From an uncultured Pelagibacteraceae bacterium (GTDB lineage Bacteria > Pseudomonadota > Alphaproteobacteria > Pelagibacterales > Pelagibacteraceae), in the NCBI GenBank assembly GCA_902576335.1, contig CACGVC010000002.1:62001-126000 (forward strand): a stretch of DNA of 64,000 bases, read 5' to 3'. Below the pieces are notes generated by a model. The model had not been told where the DNA came from and made no database searches. It saw only the letters and a program-made list of their open reading frames with translations. Positions 28,204 through 36,971 of the stretch are shown here, in pieces (position 1 is the first letter of the stretch; every line of letters begins with the position of its first letter). A program made the position numbers and the translations under genes.

Positions 28204-28734
28204 CTAAACTTTTTCTGAAATACGAATAGCTATTTTTGAACCTGTTTTAATTATTTTGTCCATAATTGAGTAAAAACCTTTTTTTGATGCACCCTCCTCA
28301 TAGGCTATATCTTTATGATCTAGCTCATCCTGTCTAAATTTAGTTATTTTTTTTTTCAATTCTTTTTCCTCTGGACCTAACTGATTAATTTGGTCTAAAT
28401 AATGTTTGTCTATTACTTCCTCAACTGATGCAGTGCACAACATCGCTGCTTTTTTTCCTAGTAACGTTGATCCAAATCCTAAACCTATACCCATTAAGTC
28501 CCATAAAGGTAAAAATTTTGTAGGTTTAATGTTTCTTTTTTTTATTTCATTTTCAAAAAATTGACAATGTTCTATCTCATGCTCTTTCATGTCTTCAATT
28601 GTTTTTTTTAGATTCTCATTCTTAACAATTGTATTTAGAGCCAACAGCTGGCCTTCATAAATTTTAACGGCCCCCCTCTCTCCCGCATGATCAACTCTTA
28701 TGAATTCTTCAACTTTATTACTTGTTTTTTTCAT
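28204..28734 (-). CDS. coq7: Demethoxyubiquinone hydroxylase, COQ7 family
   Basis: Di-iron monooxygenase that hydroxylates demethoxyubiquinol, the penultimate step of ubiquinone synthesis. The 176-residue protein displays the ligand pattern of the family: IRVDHAGERGAVKIYEGQ, EHEIEHCQFF, VEEVIDKHYLDQ and DELDHKDIAYEEGA, containing the E and ExxH carboxylate-histidine ligands. The start overlaps dsbB by 17 bp. It complements ubiE and ubiB at 16-18 kb. Confidence 0.94.
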   Translation of the reverse strand: MKKTSNKVEEFIRVDHAGERGAVKIYEGQLLALNTIVKNENLKKTIEDMKEHEIEHCQFFENEIKKRNIKPTKFLPLWDLMGIGLGFGSTLLGKKAAMLCTASVEEVIDKHYLDQINQLGPEEKELKKKITKFRQDELDHKDIAYEEGASKKGFYSIMDKIIKTGSKIAIRISEKV

Positions 28735-29203
28735 ATTTAATAAAAATTTTTATGAGGGTTATAATAAATAATAAACTTAATACAACATTAATACTTGTTA
28801 GAGAAAATCCAAAAAACCTAAATGTCACATCCTTACAGCTTATAGTTTTTTTACTTAACTCTTCAAGTAAATTTTCTTTAGTTATATTTTCTGTTAAATT
28901 CCTCGCATTGCATACGGTTGATTCCTCAAAAAAACCTTGCTCAATCCCATAATGGTAAATAGAAATTGTAAATGAAAAGGTAAAGTTAAGAATTAACAAC
29001 AAAGTTAAAAATTTTTGATTTTTCTTCATGATAAAAATTATTGCAATTAAGATTATACTTATCCCATAAGGAATTCTCTCAATAATGCATAAATTACATG
29101 GTTGATGACCTAAAACATGTTCTACAAAATACGCAAAAATTAATGCAGTAAAGCTAATAATTAAAACTACTTTTAGATAGAACTCATTTTTTAAATCAAA
29201 CAT
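28718..29203 (-). CDS. dsbB: Disulfide bond formation protein B
   Basis: Inner-membrane quinone-linked oxidase that recycles DsbA. The 161-residue protein has four membrane helices, the first periplasmic redox pair in QPCNLCIIERIPYG and a second periplasmic Cys pair (STVCNARN and TISCKDV). The opening ALIFAYFVEHVLG is typical. It overlaps coq7 by 17 bp and the DedA-family gene by 8 bp on the same strand. Confidence 0.88.
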   Translation of the reverse strand: MFDLKNEFYLKVVLIISFTALIFAYFVEHVLGHQPCNLCIIERIPYGISIILIAIIFIMKKNQKFLTLLLILNFTFSFTISIYHYGIEQGFFEESTVCNARNLTENITKENLLEELSKKTISCKDVTFRFFGFSLTSINVVLSLLFIITLIKIFIKYEKNK

Positions 29204-29801
29204 AAAATTTTATAATTAGATAAATCAATAAGCCAATTATAACAATTAATAATCCAATTATTGTAAACCATTTTGACCCGTTCTTTTCCATAAATTCAGT
29301 AAATAAATTCCCAAACTTATAAGAGAGGTATGAGACTATAAAAAATCTCAACCCTCTTGAAACCAAACTAATAAAGATGAATATAAAAAAATTAAAACTT
29401 ATTAGGCCACTAGCAATGGTAAAAACTTTATAGGGAAGAGGTGTAAATCCTGCTAGAAAAAGTATTCCTAGCCAGGCATAAAAACCATCACTATTAACTA
29501 AATTTTCTTTGACATTAGATAATTTATTTTCATATCCATAAAAACTCATAATTTGTGATCCAAAATCAAAAAAGAAAGCTCCAATTAAATAACCCAAAAT
29601 ACCACCCAAAACAGAAAAAATCGTGGTTATAAGAAAGATTTTGATAAAATCATTCTTTTTGGAGATCACCATTGGTATAATCATAACGTCTGGAGGAATA
29701 GGAAAAAAAGAACTTTCAACAAAAGATACAATTGCTAAGTAGTACTTTGAACTTTTATGTGCTGCTAAATCTAAACATTTTTTATAAAGATTATTAAACA
29801 T
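29196..29801 (-). CDS. DedA/YqaA-family membrane protein
   Basis: The 201-residue protein is an integral membrane protein of the SNARE-associated/DedA superfamily. It has the conserved re-entrant motif FVESSFFPIPPDVMIIPM near the N-terminus and the later LFLAGFTPLPYKVFTIASG. Relatives transport undecaprenyl phosphate or other lipids or affect envelope homeostasis; the short form here matches the YqaA subgroup. It is first of a three-gene run with dsbB and coq7. Confidence 0.8.
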   Translation of the reverse strand: MFNNLYKKCLDLAAHKSSKYYLAIVSFVESSFFPIPPDVMIIPMVISKKNDFIKIFLITTIFSVLGGILGYLIGAFFFDFGSQIMSFYGYENKLSNVKENLVNSDGFYAWLGILFLAGFTPLPYKVFTIASGLISFNFFIFIFISLVSRGLRFFIVSYLSYKFGNLFTEFMEKNGSKWFTIIGLLIVIIGLLIYLIIKFYV

Positions 29802-29860
29802 TTTTTGGTTTTAATATAATTTTAGTTCTTATACTATTTAATAAATTATTAAACAATTAT

Positions 29861-29945
29861 GGGCGAATGGCGGAACTGGTAGACGCGCACGACTCAAAAT
29901 CGTGTTTCGTAAGAAGTGAGAGTTCGATTCTCTCTTCGCCCACCA
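29861..29945 (+). tRNA. tRNA-Leu (anticodon CAA)
   Basis: Cloverleaf with acceptor arm GGGCGAA/TTCGCCC, D-arm GGCGGAACTGGTAGACGC, anticodon stem CACGA/TCGTG around loop CTCAAAA (anticodon CAA, decoding TTG), a variable arm as expected for leucine, and T-arm GTTCGATTC. The terminal CCA is encoded. A T-rich stretch follows, then the acyl-CoA ligase start 6 bp later. Confidence 0.95.
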
Positions 29946-29951
29946 TTTTTT

Positions 29952-31697
29952 ATGGAATTAAAAAATATCAATAGTCTTGTAGAACTTTTTTTTAAAAAAT
30001 CTGAAGAGAAAATACCAAAAAAATTTAGCATGAATGAGTCTGCGTTTTTGACAAATTTAAAACCAAAAAAACATGAGTTACCAGAATTAAGACAACCTAT
30101 TAATTATTCATGGAGAGTAGTTGATGCACAAATTAGGATATTAACTACACATTTAAAAAAGATAATATCTAGAGGAGACAGGTGTTTGTTACTTTCAGAA
30201 AATCGACCAGAGTGGTTAATATCCGATTTATCAATTATGAATGCTGGTGGAGTGACTGTACCTTTATTTACGACTTATTCTGATAAGGATTATGAATATA
30301 TAATTAAGGATTGTGTGCCAAAAGTTTGTATTATCTCTACTCAAGAACAATTTGATAAAATTAAAAAATATTTAACAAAAGACATTAAAGTTATTTCTAT
30401 GGATGGCTTTGATGAAGAGTTGGATTTTTTTCAAAAAATTTTTACTGATTGGCAAACTATAATGATTGATCAGAGCTTTAAAATTCAACATTCTATAAAC
30501 ACCAATCTAAAAAGAAATGATCTTGCGTGTATTATTTATACTTCTGGAACAACTGGAAACCCAAAAGGAGTAATGTTGAGTCATGGAGGAATTTTATCCA
30601 ATTGTGAGGGAGCATTAGATATTTTAGTACCTTTATTTAAAAATGAAAAACCAGTCTTTCTAACGTGGCTACCATTGTCTCATTCATATGAACATACGGT
30701 TCAATTTGTTCAAATTTCACTTGGAGCAAAAGTTTATTATGCTGAGAGCTTGGAAAAGTTATTATCCAATATGTCAGTTGCAAAACCAACAATAATGACA
30801 GCAGTGCCTAGATTTTATCAAAATTTATACAGTAAAATTTATATGAATTTCACAAAACAAAAGGGTCTAAAGAAGAAGCTGATTTCATTTACCATCTCAC
30901 TCGGGATTAAAAAACTAAATAAAGGTAAATTTAGTTTGAAAGAAAATTTCATTAATATTTTCTGCGAAAAATTGGTAAGAAGAAAAATTAAAAATCAATT
31001 TGGTGGTAAACTAAAGGCCTTTGTTTCTGGAGGGGGTGCTTTAGATCAAAAAATTGGTGAATTTTTGAATTCCATAGGTTTACCAACTTTACAAGGATAT
31101 GGATTAACTGAGGCCTCTCCTGTTGTTAGTTGTAATATTCCTGGAAAAATTAAGATTGAAACAGTGGGCCCCCCTTTCAAGACAAACCAAGTAAAAATTG
31201 CTGATGATGGTGAAATTTTAGTTAAAGGAGAAAATGTCATGCTTGGTTACTGGAATAAAAAGAAAGAAACTGACGAAGTTATTAAAGACGGCTGGTTACA
31301 CACAGGAGATATAGGTGAAATTACAAAAGAGGGAAATTTAAAAATAACAGATAGAAAAAAAGAAATAATTGTAAATCTTGGTGGAGACAATATTTCACCT
31401 TCTAAAATTGAAAATTTATTATGTTTAAATGAAAAAATTAAACAAAGCCTTGTATACGGAGACAAAAAAACATATCTGGTTGCATTGATCGTGAGCGAAA
31501 CCAATGAAAATAAAAAAGAAATTGAAATTTATTTGGAAGATTTAAATAAAACTTTGTCTTTAATAGAAAAAATAAAAAAATATAAATTAATTAATGAAGA
31601 ATTTACAATTGAAAATGGAATGCTAACACCAACTTTAAAATTAAAAAGAAAAAAAATTTTAGAAAAATATAAAGAAGATTTAGAAAAACTTTATTAA
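29952..31697 (+). CDS. AMP-binding long-chain acyl-CoA ligase
   Basis: Activates fatty acids as acyl-AMP and then acyl-CoA. The 581-residue protein has the P-loop IIYTSGTTGNPKGVMLSH near residue 196, the A5 motif GYGLTEASPV, GWLHTGDIGE near 450 and the A8 hinge ITDRKKEIIVNLGG, resembling the FAA1-like long-chain group. The frame is open upstream through the tRNA-Leu; the ATG at 29952 just after it is the sensible start. The C-terminus is Lys-rich. Specificity is not deducible. Confidence 0.87.
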   Translation: MELKNINSLVELFFKKSEEKIPKKFSMNESAFLTNLKPKKHELPELRQPINYSWRVVDAQIRILTTHLKKIISRGDRCLLLSENRPEWLISDLSIMNAGGVTVPLFTTYSDKDYEYIIKDCVPKVCIISTQEQFDKIKKYLTKDIKVISMDGFDEELDFFQKIFTDWQTIMIDQSFKIQHSINTNLKRNDLACIIYTSGTTGNPKGVMLSHGGILSNCEGALDILVPLFKNEKPVFLTWLPLSHSYEHTVQFVQISLGAKVYYAESLEKLLSNMSVAKPTIMTAVPRFYQNLYSKIYMNFTKQKGLKKKLISFTISLGIKKLNKGKFSLKENFINIFCEKLVRRKIKNQFGGKLKAFVSGGGALDQKIGEFLNSIGLPTLQGYGLTEASPVVSCNIPGKIKIETVGPPFKTNQVKIADDGEILVKGENVMLGYWNKKKETDEVIKDGWLHTGDIGEITKEGNLKITDRKKEIIVNLGGDNISPSKIENLLCLNEKIKQSLVYGDKKTYLVALIVSETNENKKEIEIYLEDLNKTLSLIEKIKKYKLINEEFTIENGMLTPTLKLKRKKILEKYKEDLEKLY

Positions 31698-31814
31698 TTT
31701 AGGTAAAATATTTGATTATTAAGCGCATAAACATTAACTTTTTTATACATTAAAATTTGAAAATTTTTTTTATTAAATTCTTTTTCTTTAAAAATTTTAA
31801 CTTCAATTAAAGAA

Positions 31815-31844
31815 TTGACATAACGTGTATAAAAAAATAAAAAT
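31815..31844 (+). promoter_or_regulatory. Putative sigma-70 promoter of the polybasic peptide gene
   Basis: A perfect TTGACA -35 hexamer (31815-31820) is followed after 17 bp by TAAAAA (31838-31843), a plausible -10. Transcription would begin shortly before the hairpin at 31853 and the small gene at 31895. No start-site data exist here. Confidence 0.4.
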
Positions 31845-31852
31845 AAGTAATT

Positions 31853-31872
31853 ACGAATCAATTTTGATTCGT
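31853..31872 (+). promoter_or_regulatory. Leader hairpin before the polybasic peptide gene
   Basis: ACGAATCA (31853-31860) and TGATTCGT (31865-31872) form a perfect 8-bp stem around ATTT, 22 bp before the small gene and 12 bp before its Shine-Dalgarno. It could be a leader RNA structure or a protein-binding palindrome. It is followed by TTTAA, not a full T-run, so termination is unlikely. Confidence 0.5.
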
Positions 31873-31894
31873 TTAACTAAAAAGGGAGCTAAAG

Positions 31895-31972
31895 ATGGCT
31901 AAAAGAAGAAAAAAAGCAAAGAAGGCTAAGAAAAAAGCTAAGAAAAAAGCTAAAAAAAGAAGAAGAAGATAA
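31895..31972 (+). CDS. 25-residue Lys/Arg/Ala polybasic peptide
   Basis: The frame encodes 25 residues of only Met, Ala, Lys and Arg: MAKRRKKAKKAKKKAKKKAK followed by KRRRR. Lys/Arg make up almost the whole chain and the KKA unit repeats, as in histone H1-like tails. A good Shine-Dalgarno (AAGGGAG) lies about 8 bp upstream. A TTGACA promoter, a leader hairpin and a strong intrinsic terminator bracket it as an independent unit. It is too short for any domain; binding to nucleic acid is inferred from charge. It may be real and strongly expressed, or a coding-like part of a small RNA. Confidence 0.6.
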   Translation: MAKRRKKAKKAKKKAKKKAKKRRRR

Positions 31973-31992
31973 TAACTTAGTATTCTTTATTA

Positions 31993-32035
31993 AAAACGCT
32001 TCTCATAACGTTATGTGTGAGAGGCGTTTTTTTTT
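31993..32035. terminator. Strong bidirectional intrinsic terminator
   Basis: A 13-bp stem, AAAACGCTTCTCA with TGAGAGGCGTTTT and one G-U pair, encloses a 12-nt loop and is followed by nine T's on the plus strand. On the minus strand it ends in five T's. It ends the small polybasic gene on the plus strand and carD on the minus strand, whose stop codon lies in its T-tract. Confidence 0.9.
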
Positions 32036-32903
32036 AGTCTTCAACAGGTCCGTCATTATCGCTTTCTGAAATTGACTCTTCATCTTGTATTTCAGGTGCT
32101 GAACTTTTAATTGCTGTAGTCTCTTGTTTATTTTGGCCATCTAAGTTTCTTTTTAATGCTTTATCCATTTTTTTTTGGGTATCTTCCAAAGATATATTCA
32201 ATATTATTTTAAATTCAGATAAAATCCTCTCATAAGCTTTTTCAAAAAGTTGTCTTTCACTGTAGGATTGGTCGACCATTAAATCGTCTCCCTTATTCAG
32301 ATCTCTTACTACCTCTGCTAATTCATAAATTTTACCTGATGAAATTTTAGCCTCATATTCCTGTGCTCTCCTACTCCACATTGATCTTTTAATTTTGGGT
32401 TTACTTTTCAAAATCGAAATACATTTGTTAACTTGGTTGATTGTAGCTAATGGACGAAGGTGAGATTGTTTATTGACTGGAACCATGCCATTAGCTTTAT
32501 CTTTCTCAAATTTAATTACATATGTTTCAACATCGATTCCGCCAATACTAATTTTTTTAAATTCAGATATTTGTCCAACACCATGTTTAGGATAAACAAC
32601 ATAATCTTTTGTTTTATACTCTCTTTTTTCAGTCGTTTGTTTATTTACCTTTTTTATCTCAGGTTTAATTTCTGTCCCCTTGGAAATTCTTAAGTTGTCT
32701 TGTTTTAACTCTATATTTTTTTGATTACTTTTATTTTGTTTTTTTTGAATAATTTTTTTAGATTTTGGTTTTACTAATTTTTTAATTTTTTTGACTGGTT
32801 TTTTTATACTTTTGGTAACTTTTGCTTTAGTCACCTTTTTTGTTTTTTTGGATTTGTTTTTAAATGTTCTCTTTAAAATATTTTTCAAACTTATCTTGCT
32901 CAT
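32034..32903 (-). CDS. carD: CarD-family transcription factor with Lys-rich N-terminal extension
   Basis: CarD binds RNA polymerase beta and stabilises open promoters, notably at rRNA genes. In this 289-residue protein the CarD/TRCF-RID domain begins around residue 95 ([14 protein letters not shown]). The helical DNA-binding part has [19 protein letters not shown] and [11 protein letters not shown]. It is much longer than the roughly 170-residue alphaproteobacterial CarD: about 90 N-terminal residues are Lys-rich and repetitive, and an acidic tail follows. The start lies inside fdxA (44-bp overlap); an in-frame ATG at 32918 is an alternative. Confidence 0.88.
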   Translation of the reverse strand: MSKISLKNILKRTFKNKSKKTKKVTKAKVTKSIKKPVKKIKKLVKPKSKKIIQKKQNKSNQKNIELKQDNLRISKGTEIKPEIKKVNKQTTEKREYKTKDYVVYPKHGVGQISEFKKISIGGIDVETYVIKFEKDKANGMVPVNKQSHLRPLATINQVNKCISILKSKPKIKRSMWSRRAQEYEAKISSGKIYELAEVVRDLNKGDDLMVDQSYSERQLFEKAYERILSEFKIILNISLEDTQKKMDKALKRNLDGQNKQETTAIKSSAPEIQDEESISESDNDGPVED

Positions 32904-33186
32904 CTCTATATTTTTCATGATCCGAAGGTGGATCTTTTTTTTCGCTTATATTCGGCCAGATTTCAGAATATTTTTTGTTGATCTCTAACCATTTGTCGCT
33001 CCCTGGCTCTGTATCTGCTTTAATTGCATCCACTGGACATTCAGGTTCACAAACGCCACAATCTATACACTCATCGGGTTTAATTACAAGCATATTTTTA
33101 CCTTCATAAAAGCAATCAACCGGGCAAACATCAACACAATCAGTCAGCTTACATTTAATACATTTATCATTAACTAAGTATGTCAT
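32860..33186 (-). CDS. fdxA: Ferredoxin, 7Fe/8Fe type (FdxA)
   Basis: Small electron carrier. The 108-residue protein has two cluster motifs: C9-x2-C12-x4-C17-x3-C21-P near the N-terminus and C40-x2-C43-x2-C46-x3-C50-P, as in Azotobacter-type FdxA with one 3Fe-4S and one 4Fe-4S. The C-terminal tail is charged. It overlaps carD downstream by 44 bp and the TerB-like gene upstream by one base. The fdxA-carD pairing is common in alphaproteobacteria. Confidence 0.93.
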   Translation of the reverse strand: MTYLVNDKCIKCKLTDCVDVCPVDCFYEGKNMLVIKPDECIDCGVCEPECPVDAIKADTEPGSDKWLEINKKYSEIWPNISEKKDPPSDHEKYRDEQDKFEKYFKENI

Positions 33187-33599
33187 TATAAATTCTCACT
33201 TTTTATCTTTTCTTTAATGTCTCCCATTATTTTATTGTCGACATACAATAATCCTCCAAGCCTTCTCATTAAACTTGTTTCGTAGATATCCGCCTCTTTA
33301 TTAGAGTAAATAATTCTCCACAATGATTCAATAATTTGAATTTTATTTTGTTCATTCATATTTTTGACCTCTTTTGTAAAATTAAGAATTTGATTAGAGT
33401 TATCCTCAATTTTTATCGCTTCGTGAAATAATTTATCTAAATGGTCTTTTTTTACTCCAATTTTTAGCATTGTTTGTTTAATAATCTTCTCTTCTTTTTC
33501 AGAGAAGTGTTCGTCAATTTTTGCTGCATGAATTAAAAGAGCACATATTTCAATTAAATTACTATTAATTTCTACTTGTTCTTTTTTTTTAAAAAACAT
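33186..33599 (-). CDS. TerB-domain protein
   Basis: The 137-residue protein is an all-helical TerB-like domain (segments [26 protein letters not shown] acidic helix pairs and [15 protein letters not shown]), with the Asp/Glu pairs typical of tellurite-resistance B family folds. The family occurs beside SUV3-like helicase and fdxA in alphaproteobacteria and is unlikely to concern tellurite here. Function unknown. It lies between the helicase (3-bp gap) and fdxA (1-bp overlap). Confidence 0.72.
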   Translation of the reverse strand: MFFKKKEQVEINSNLIEICALLIHAAKIDEHFSEKEEKIIKQTMLKIGVKKDHLDKLFHEAIKIEDNSNQILNFTKEVKNMNEQNKIQIIESLWRIIYSNKEADIYETSLMRRLGGLLYVDNKIMGDIKEKIKSENL

Positions 33600-33602
33600 C
33601 TA

Positions 33603-36086
33603 TCAATTTAAATTAAGATTTTTAAGAACCATAAAGGGGCTTTCTTTATTAGGTTTTTTTAAAAAAATCTTTTTGTTCTTCTTAGGGGGATTATATTTAA
33701 AAAAAAGTTCGTTATTTTTTTCAAAAATTTTATAATTCATCATACTAATCAACCTTTTAAAATTTTCTTTACTACAGCCTAGTAGATTAATCATCTCTGG
33801 GACCATTTTGATCATCTTTTTTTTCTCTTTATTATCGGAATTTAATATTTGTATAAACAATCTTTCAAGAATATCAATTCTAACAAAAAAGGTGTCAAAT
33901 TTTTCAAATCCACATAACAGCATGAAATTTTTATTTTTAAAATCCTTATCATCTAAAAAATTCAAACCAAATGTTGGAGGTCTTAAATTGAAATATTTTT
34001 GGTGATAATTTTTCCATAATAGTGTCCTTAAGGAAACAGCATCAGGTTTTATTAATTTATACAAAAACACGTGATACCTTCCAAATTTCACTCCTATGTT
34101 GCGTAAAGTTTTTCTTTCATTTTGATCTAACTTTTCTAAATATTCTGAAACTTGTTCTCTTTTAATTACACCGTTATTTTCATAGAGTTGATATGCTAAA
34201 GCTTTTGTTGATGGATTTTTTTCTTTGATATTCTTTAAATCAATTAAACTTTTTAAAACTGAACTAATTTTGTTTTTTAACCATTTACTAATAAAATCTG
34301 ATAATTTTCGTTTTTGATCTTGATCTAAAATATCATCAACTATTAATTCTAAATTAGGATTTAAATAATCTTTACCAGCAGTTAACCTTACGATCGCTGA
34401 GTTATTCCAATAAATTTTAGAATCATCCCTAAGTTCGACAAGACCAGTATCAATTATAATTTTAACTCTTTTTTCGAGTTCAGGGCCAACAGATTGTCTG
34501 GCAGCTTTTTTTAAAGATTTAATGTCAGTTTCTAAGGCTCCTTTTTTTAAATCTAATTCTAGTTTGAGACCATTTATTTTACCGATAAACTGATTGTCGA
34601 TTATTACATCATTATTTTCTAAAATTTTTGTGTCAAATTCCATATCTTGCTTTAAACCTCTTGCAAGAATACTTGCGCGTTTATCAATAAAAGTTTTTGT
34701 AAGTTCCTCATGCAATCTGTCTGAAAGTCTGTCCTCTAATAACTTAGTTTTTTCTATCCAATAGTTATGATTTTCTACCCAATTATTTTTATTTGAAACA
34801 TATGACCAAGTTCTTACATTTGCAATTCTATTTGACAAAGAATCTACATTTCCATCTAATTTATCAAGTTTCATCAGCTGTAATCGCAAATAATCGTTAG
34901 AGATTTTGCCTTTTTTACTGTTTAAATATTTGAATACGTTTCTAATTACCTCATAATGATTACCATATGTTTTTTTAACAAAATCTGGTATTTGACAACA
35001 TTCCCACAAAAGTCTTAATTTTTCTTGATTGGACACGATATTTTCAAAGTTTTTGTCTTTTAAAAAAAACTTTAAGGCTTTTTCATCTTCACATTCGTAA
35101 ATTTTTCTCAACCAGTCTTTGTGGGGTTTTTCATCTAGTGATTTTATTAATGAAGTGGAGTTATTAAAATTCAAATTTGAATTTCTCCAAAATAAACAGC
35201 TAATCTCCTCAAATTTATGGTTTTCGAGTAATTCAACATTCTCAGGACTAATTATTCCACATTGACCGGTTATACCAAAACTTCCATCATTCATATATCT
35301 TCCTGCTCTACCAGCAATTTGACCAATTTCGGATAAGTTTAATCGTCTTAATTTTTTTCCATCAAATTTTTTTAAATTCGAAAAATACACGTGATTGAGA
35401 TCCATATTTATACCCATCCCAATTGCATCTGTTGCTACTAAAAAATCAACATCGCCAGATTGATATAATTCAACTTGAGCATTTCTAGTCTTTGGACTGA
35501 GAGACCCCATTACGATTGAGGCTCCTCCTTTCTGTCTTCTGATAAGTTCAGCTATTGCGTATACTTCTTCTGCAGAAAATGCAATTATAGCAGTTTTTCG
35601 ATCTATTCTTGAAATTTTCTTGTGGCCAGAATAAGAGAGTTTTGACAAACGATTTCTATTTATAAATTCTACATCGTCGTCTAGTTTGGCAACAATATTC
35701 CTAATTGTATTTGAACCCATAAACATTGTTAATTTTTCACCTCGCATATTTAAAAGTCTATCCGTAAAAATATGACCTCTTTCATGATCCGAGCACATTT
35801 GAATTTCATCAACAGCAACAAAATCCAATCGTTTATCAATTGGCATAGACTCAACAGTGCATAGGAAATATTTAGCATTCGACGGAATAATTTTTTCCTC
35901 CCCGGTTATTAATGCTACACAGTCTGTATTTAGCCTTTTTAGTACTTTGTCGTAGACTTCACGAGCTAATAGTCTTAAAGGAAAACCAATCATACCACTC
36001 TCAAAAGACAACATTGTCTCTATTGCGAGATGGGTTTTTCCAGTATTAGTTGGACCAAGAATTGCGGATATTTTATTTTTAGACAT
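33603..36086 (-). CDS. SUV3-like DExH-box RNA helicase
   Basis: Predicted ATP-dependent RNA helicase related to mitochondrial SUV3. The 827-residue protein has Walker A GPTNTGKTH (11-19), DEIQ (93-96), an SF2 helicase core with QIAGRAGRYMND near residue 255, and a long C-terminal extension containing the SUV3 C-terminal region and Lys-rich tail. Homologues are usual in alphaproteobacteria. It heads the helicase-TerB-fdxA-carD run on the minus strand. The role, perhaps RNA turnover, is inferred from homology. Confidence 0.85.
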   Translation of the reverse strand: MSKNKISAILGPTNTGKTHLAIETMLSFESGMIGFPLRLLAREVYDKVLKRLNTDCVALITGEEKIIPSNAKYFLCTVESMPIDKRLDFVAVDEIQMCSDHERGHIFTDRLLNMRGEKLTMFMGSNTIRNIVAKLDDDVEFINRNRLSKLSYSGHKKISRIDRKTAIIAFSAEEVYAIAELIRRQKGGASIVMGSLSPKTRNAQVELYQSGDVDFLVATDAIGMGINMDLNHVYFSNLKKFDGKKLRRLNLSEIGQIAGRAGRYMNDGSFGITGQCGIISPENVELLENHKFEEISCLFWRNSNLNFNNSTSLIKSLDEKPHKDWLRKIYECEDEKALKFFLKDKNFENIVSNQEKLRLLWECCQIPDFVKKTYGNHYEVIRNVFKYLNSKKGKISNDYLRLQLMKLDKLDGNVDSLSNRIANVRTWSYVSNKNNWVENHNYWIEKTKLLEDRLSDRLHEELTKTFIDKRASILARGLKQDMEFDTKILENNDVIIDNQFIGKINGLKLELDLKKGALETDIKSLKKAARQSVGPELEKRVKIIIDTGLVELRDDSKIYWNNSAIVRLTAGKDYLNPNLELIVDDILDQDQKRKLSDFISKWLKNKISSVLKSLIDLKNIKEKNPSTKALAYQLYENNGVIKREQVSEYLEKLDQNERKTLRNIGVKFGRYHVFLYKLIKPDAVSLRTLLWKNYHQKYFNLRPPTFGLNFLDDKDFKNKNFMLLCGFEKFDTFFVRIDILERLFIQILNSDNKEKKKMIKMVPEMINLLGCSKENFKRLISMMNYKIFEKNNELFFKYNPPKKNKKIFLKKPNKESPFMVLKNLNLN

Positions 36087-36294
36087 TCTATGTTTGGTAT
36101 GCTTTTTTCTTACCCTACCAGATATTGTTAGTACTAAAGAACAAAAATAGACTAAAACAAGACCGAATCGGAAGTTGAAAAGTTCTCATTTCAAAAATAA
36201 ACAGATTTATTTTAGCACATATATAAAATTTATATAACAATTAATATTTATTCTTCAGGTATATTTCATCTTTAACTTATTAGCCAAATACATA

Positions 36295-36708
36295 CTAGAT
36301 ATTAATGGGTTTATTCTTTAGGATTTTCCAAATACCGTTTGCGGTAGTAATTATTTCATCGTTACACTTAAGCTCACAAAATAAAAAAACAAGTGATTTG
36401 GTTTTTTTTAAAATTCTAACATGACCTATAATTTCATCTCCAACTTTAGATGTACCAATAAATTTTAAATCTAATGAAATTGTTACACATGGTGAAGGTT
36501 TAGCTGATCTGTGAGCGGCTGAACCAGAGCCAGCATCAATTAAAGCCGCAAGGTAACCACCGTGACTGATACCAGCTGAATTTAGATGGTTTTTTGTTAT
36601 TGTTGATTTAAACTCATAATGATTTTCAGAAATTTGTCTAAATAAAACCCCACCATTGTGTTTCATAAATCCTGTTTTTAGACTAATTTGCTCAAATTTA
36701 TCTGTCAT
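36295..36708 (-). CDS. PaaI-like hot-dog thioesterase
   Basis: The 137-residue single hot-dog-fold protein has the PaaI-type catalytic segment NSAGISHGGYLAALIDAG with the conserved Asp, followed by strands around SLDLKFIGTSKVGDEI. Such enzymes hydrolyse acyl-CoA thioesters; the substrate is unknown. It is separated from the helicase by 208 bp in which I see no gene. Confidence 0.78.
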   Translation of the reverse strand: MTDKFEQISLKTGFMKHNGGVLFRQISENHYEFKSTITKNHLNSAGISHGGYLAALIDAGSGSAAHRSAKPSPCVTISLDLKFIGTSKVGDEIIGHVRILKKTKSLVFLFCELKCNDEIITTANGIWKILKNKPINI

Positions 36709-36715
36709 AGAATTT

Positions 36716-36814
36716 TTATAATATAAAAGTTAAAATTAATAAAATAATAAAGATTATTATGAAAAAATAAATTACAGACATTTGCAGGGAAGATTTAAGT
36801 AGCCAATCAAACAT
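36716..36814 (-). CDS. Possible 32-aa single-membrane-helix peptide
   Basis: A frame opening MFDWLLKSSLQMS, with one hydrophobic stretch of about 18 residues rich in I/F/L, ending at TAA 36716-36718, 8 bp upstream of the thioesterase ATG. Such AT-rich hydrophobic short frames can arise by chance in this genome. It is recorded as possible because it fits the thioesterase spacing and lacks other explanation. Confidence 0.25.
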   Translation of the reverse strand: MFDWLLKSSLQMSVIYFFIIIFIILLILTFIL

Positions 36815-36822
36815 TTATATTT

Positions 36823-36899
36823 TGGTGCGCCTGCTAGGAGTCGAACCCAGAACCTCCTGGTCCGTAGCCAAGCGCTCTATCCAGTTGAGCTACAGGCGC
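36823..36899 (-). tRNA. tRNA-Arg (anticodon ACG)
   Basis: Read on the minus strand: acceptor GCGCCTG/CAGGCGC with discriminator A and encoded CCA, D-arm GCTCAACTGGATAGAGC, anticodon stem CTTGG/CCAGG with loop CTACGGA (anticodon ACG, decoding CGT and by inosine CGC/CGA), and T-arm GGTTCGACTCC. The 77-nt length is normal. Confidence 0.95.
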
Positions 36900-36971
36900 A
36901 TTTATAATTTTATTTAAATACAATATATTAATTTTTAGTATATTTTAATTATAAGATAAATTTAAAAATTA

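Noticed and set aside
29916..29951. Start of the acyl-CoA ligase within tRNA-Leu
   Set aside because: The first 12 codons are part of the tRNA; the ATG at 29952 gives the normal N-terminus.
36087..36294. Gene in the gap between the SUV3-like helicase and the thioesterase
   Set aside because: Only very short frames without ribosome-binding sites; the stretch probably holds the helicase promoter.
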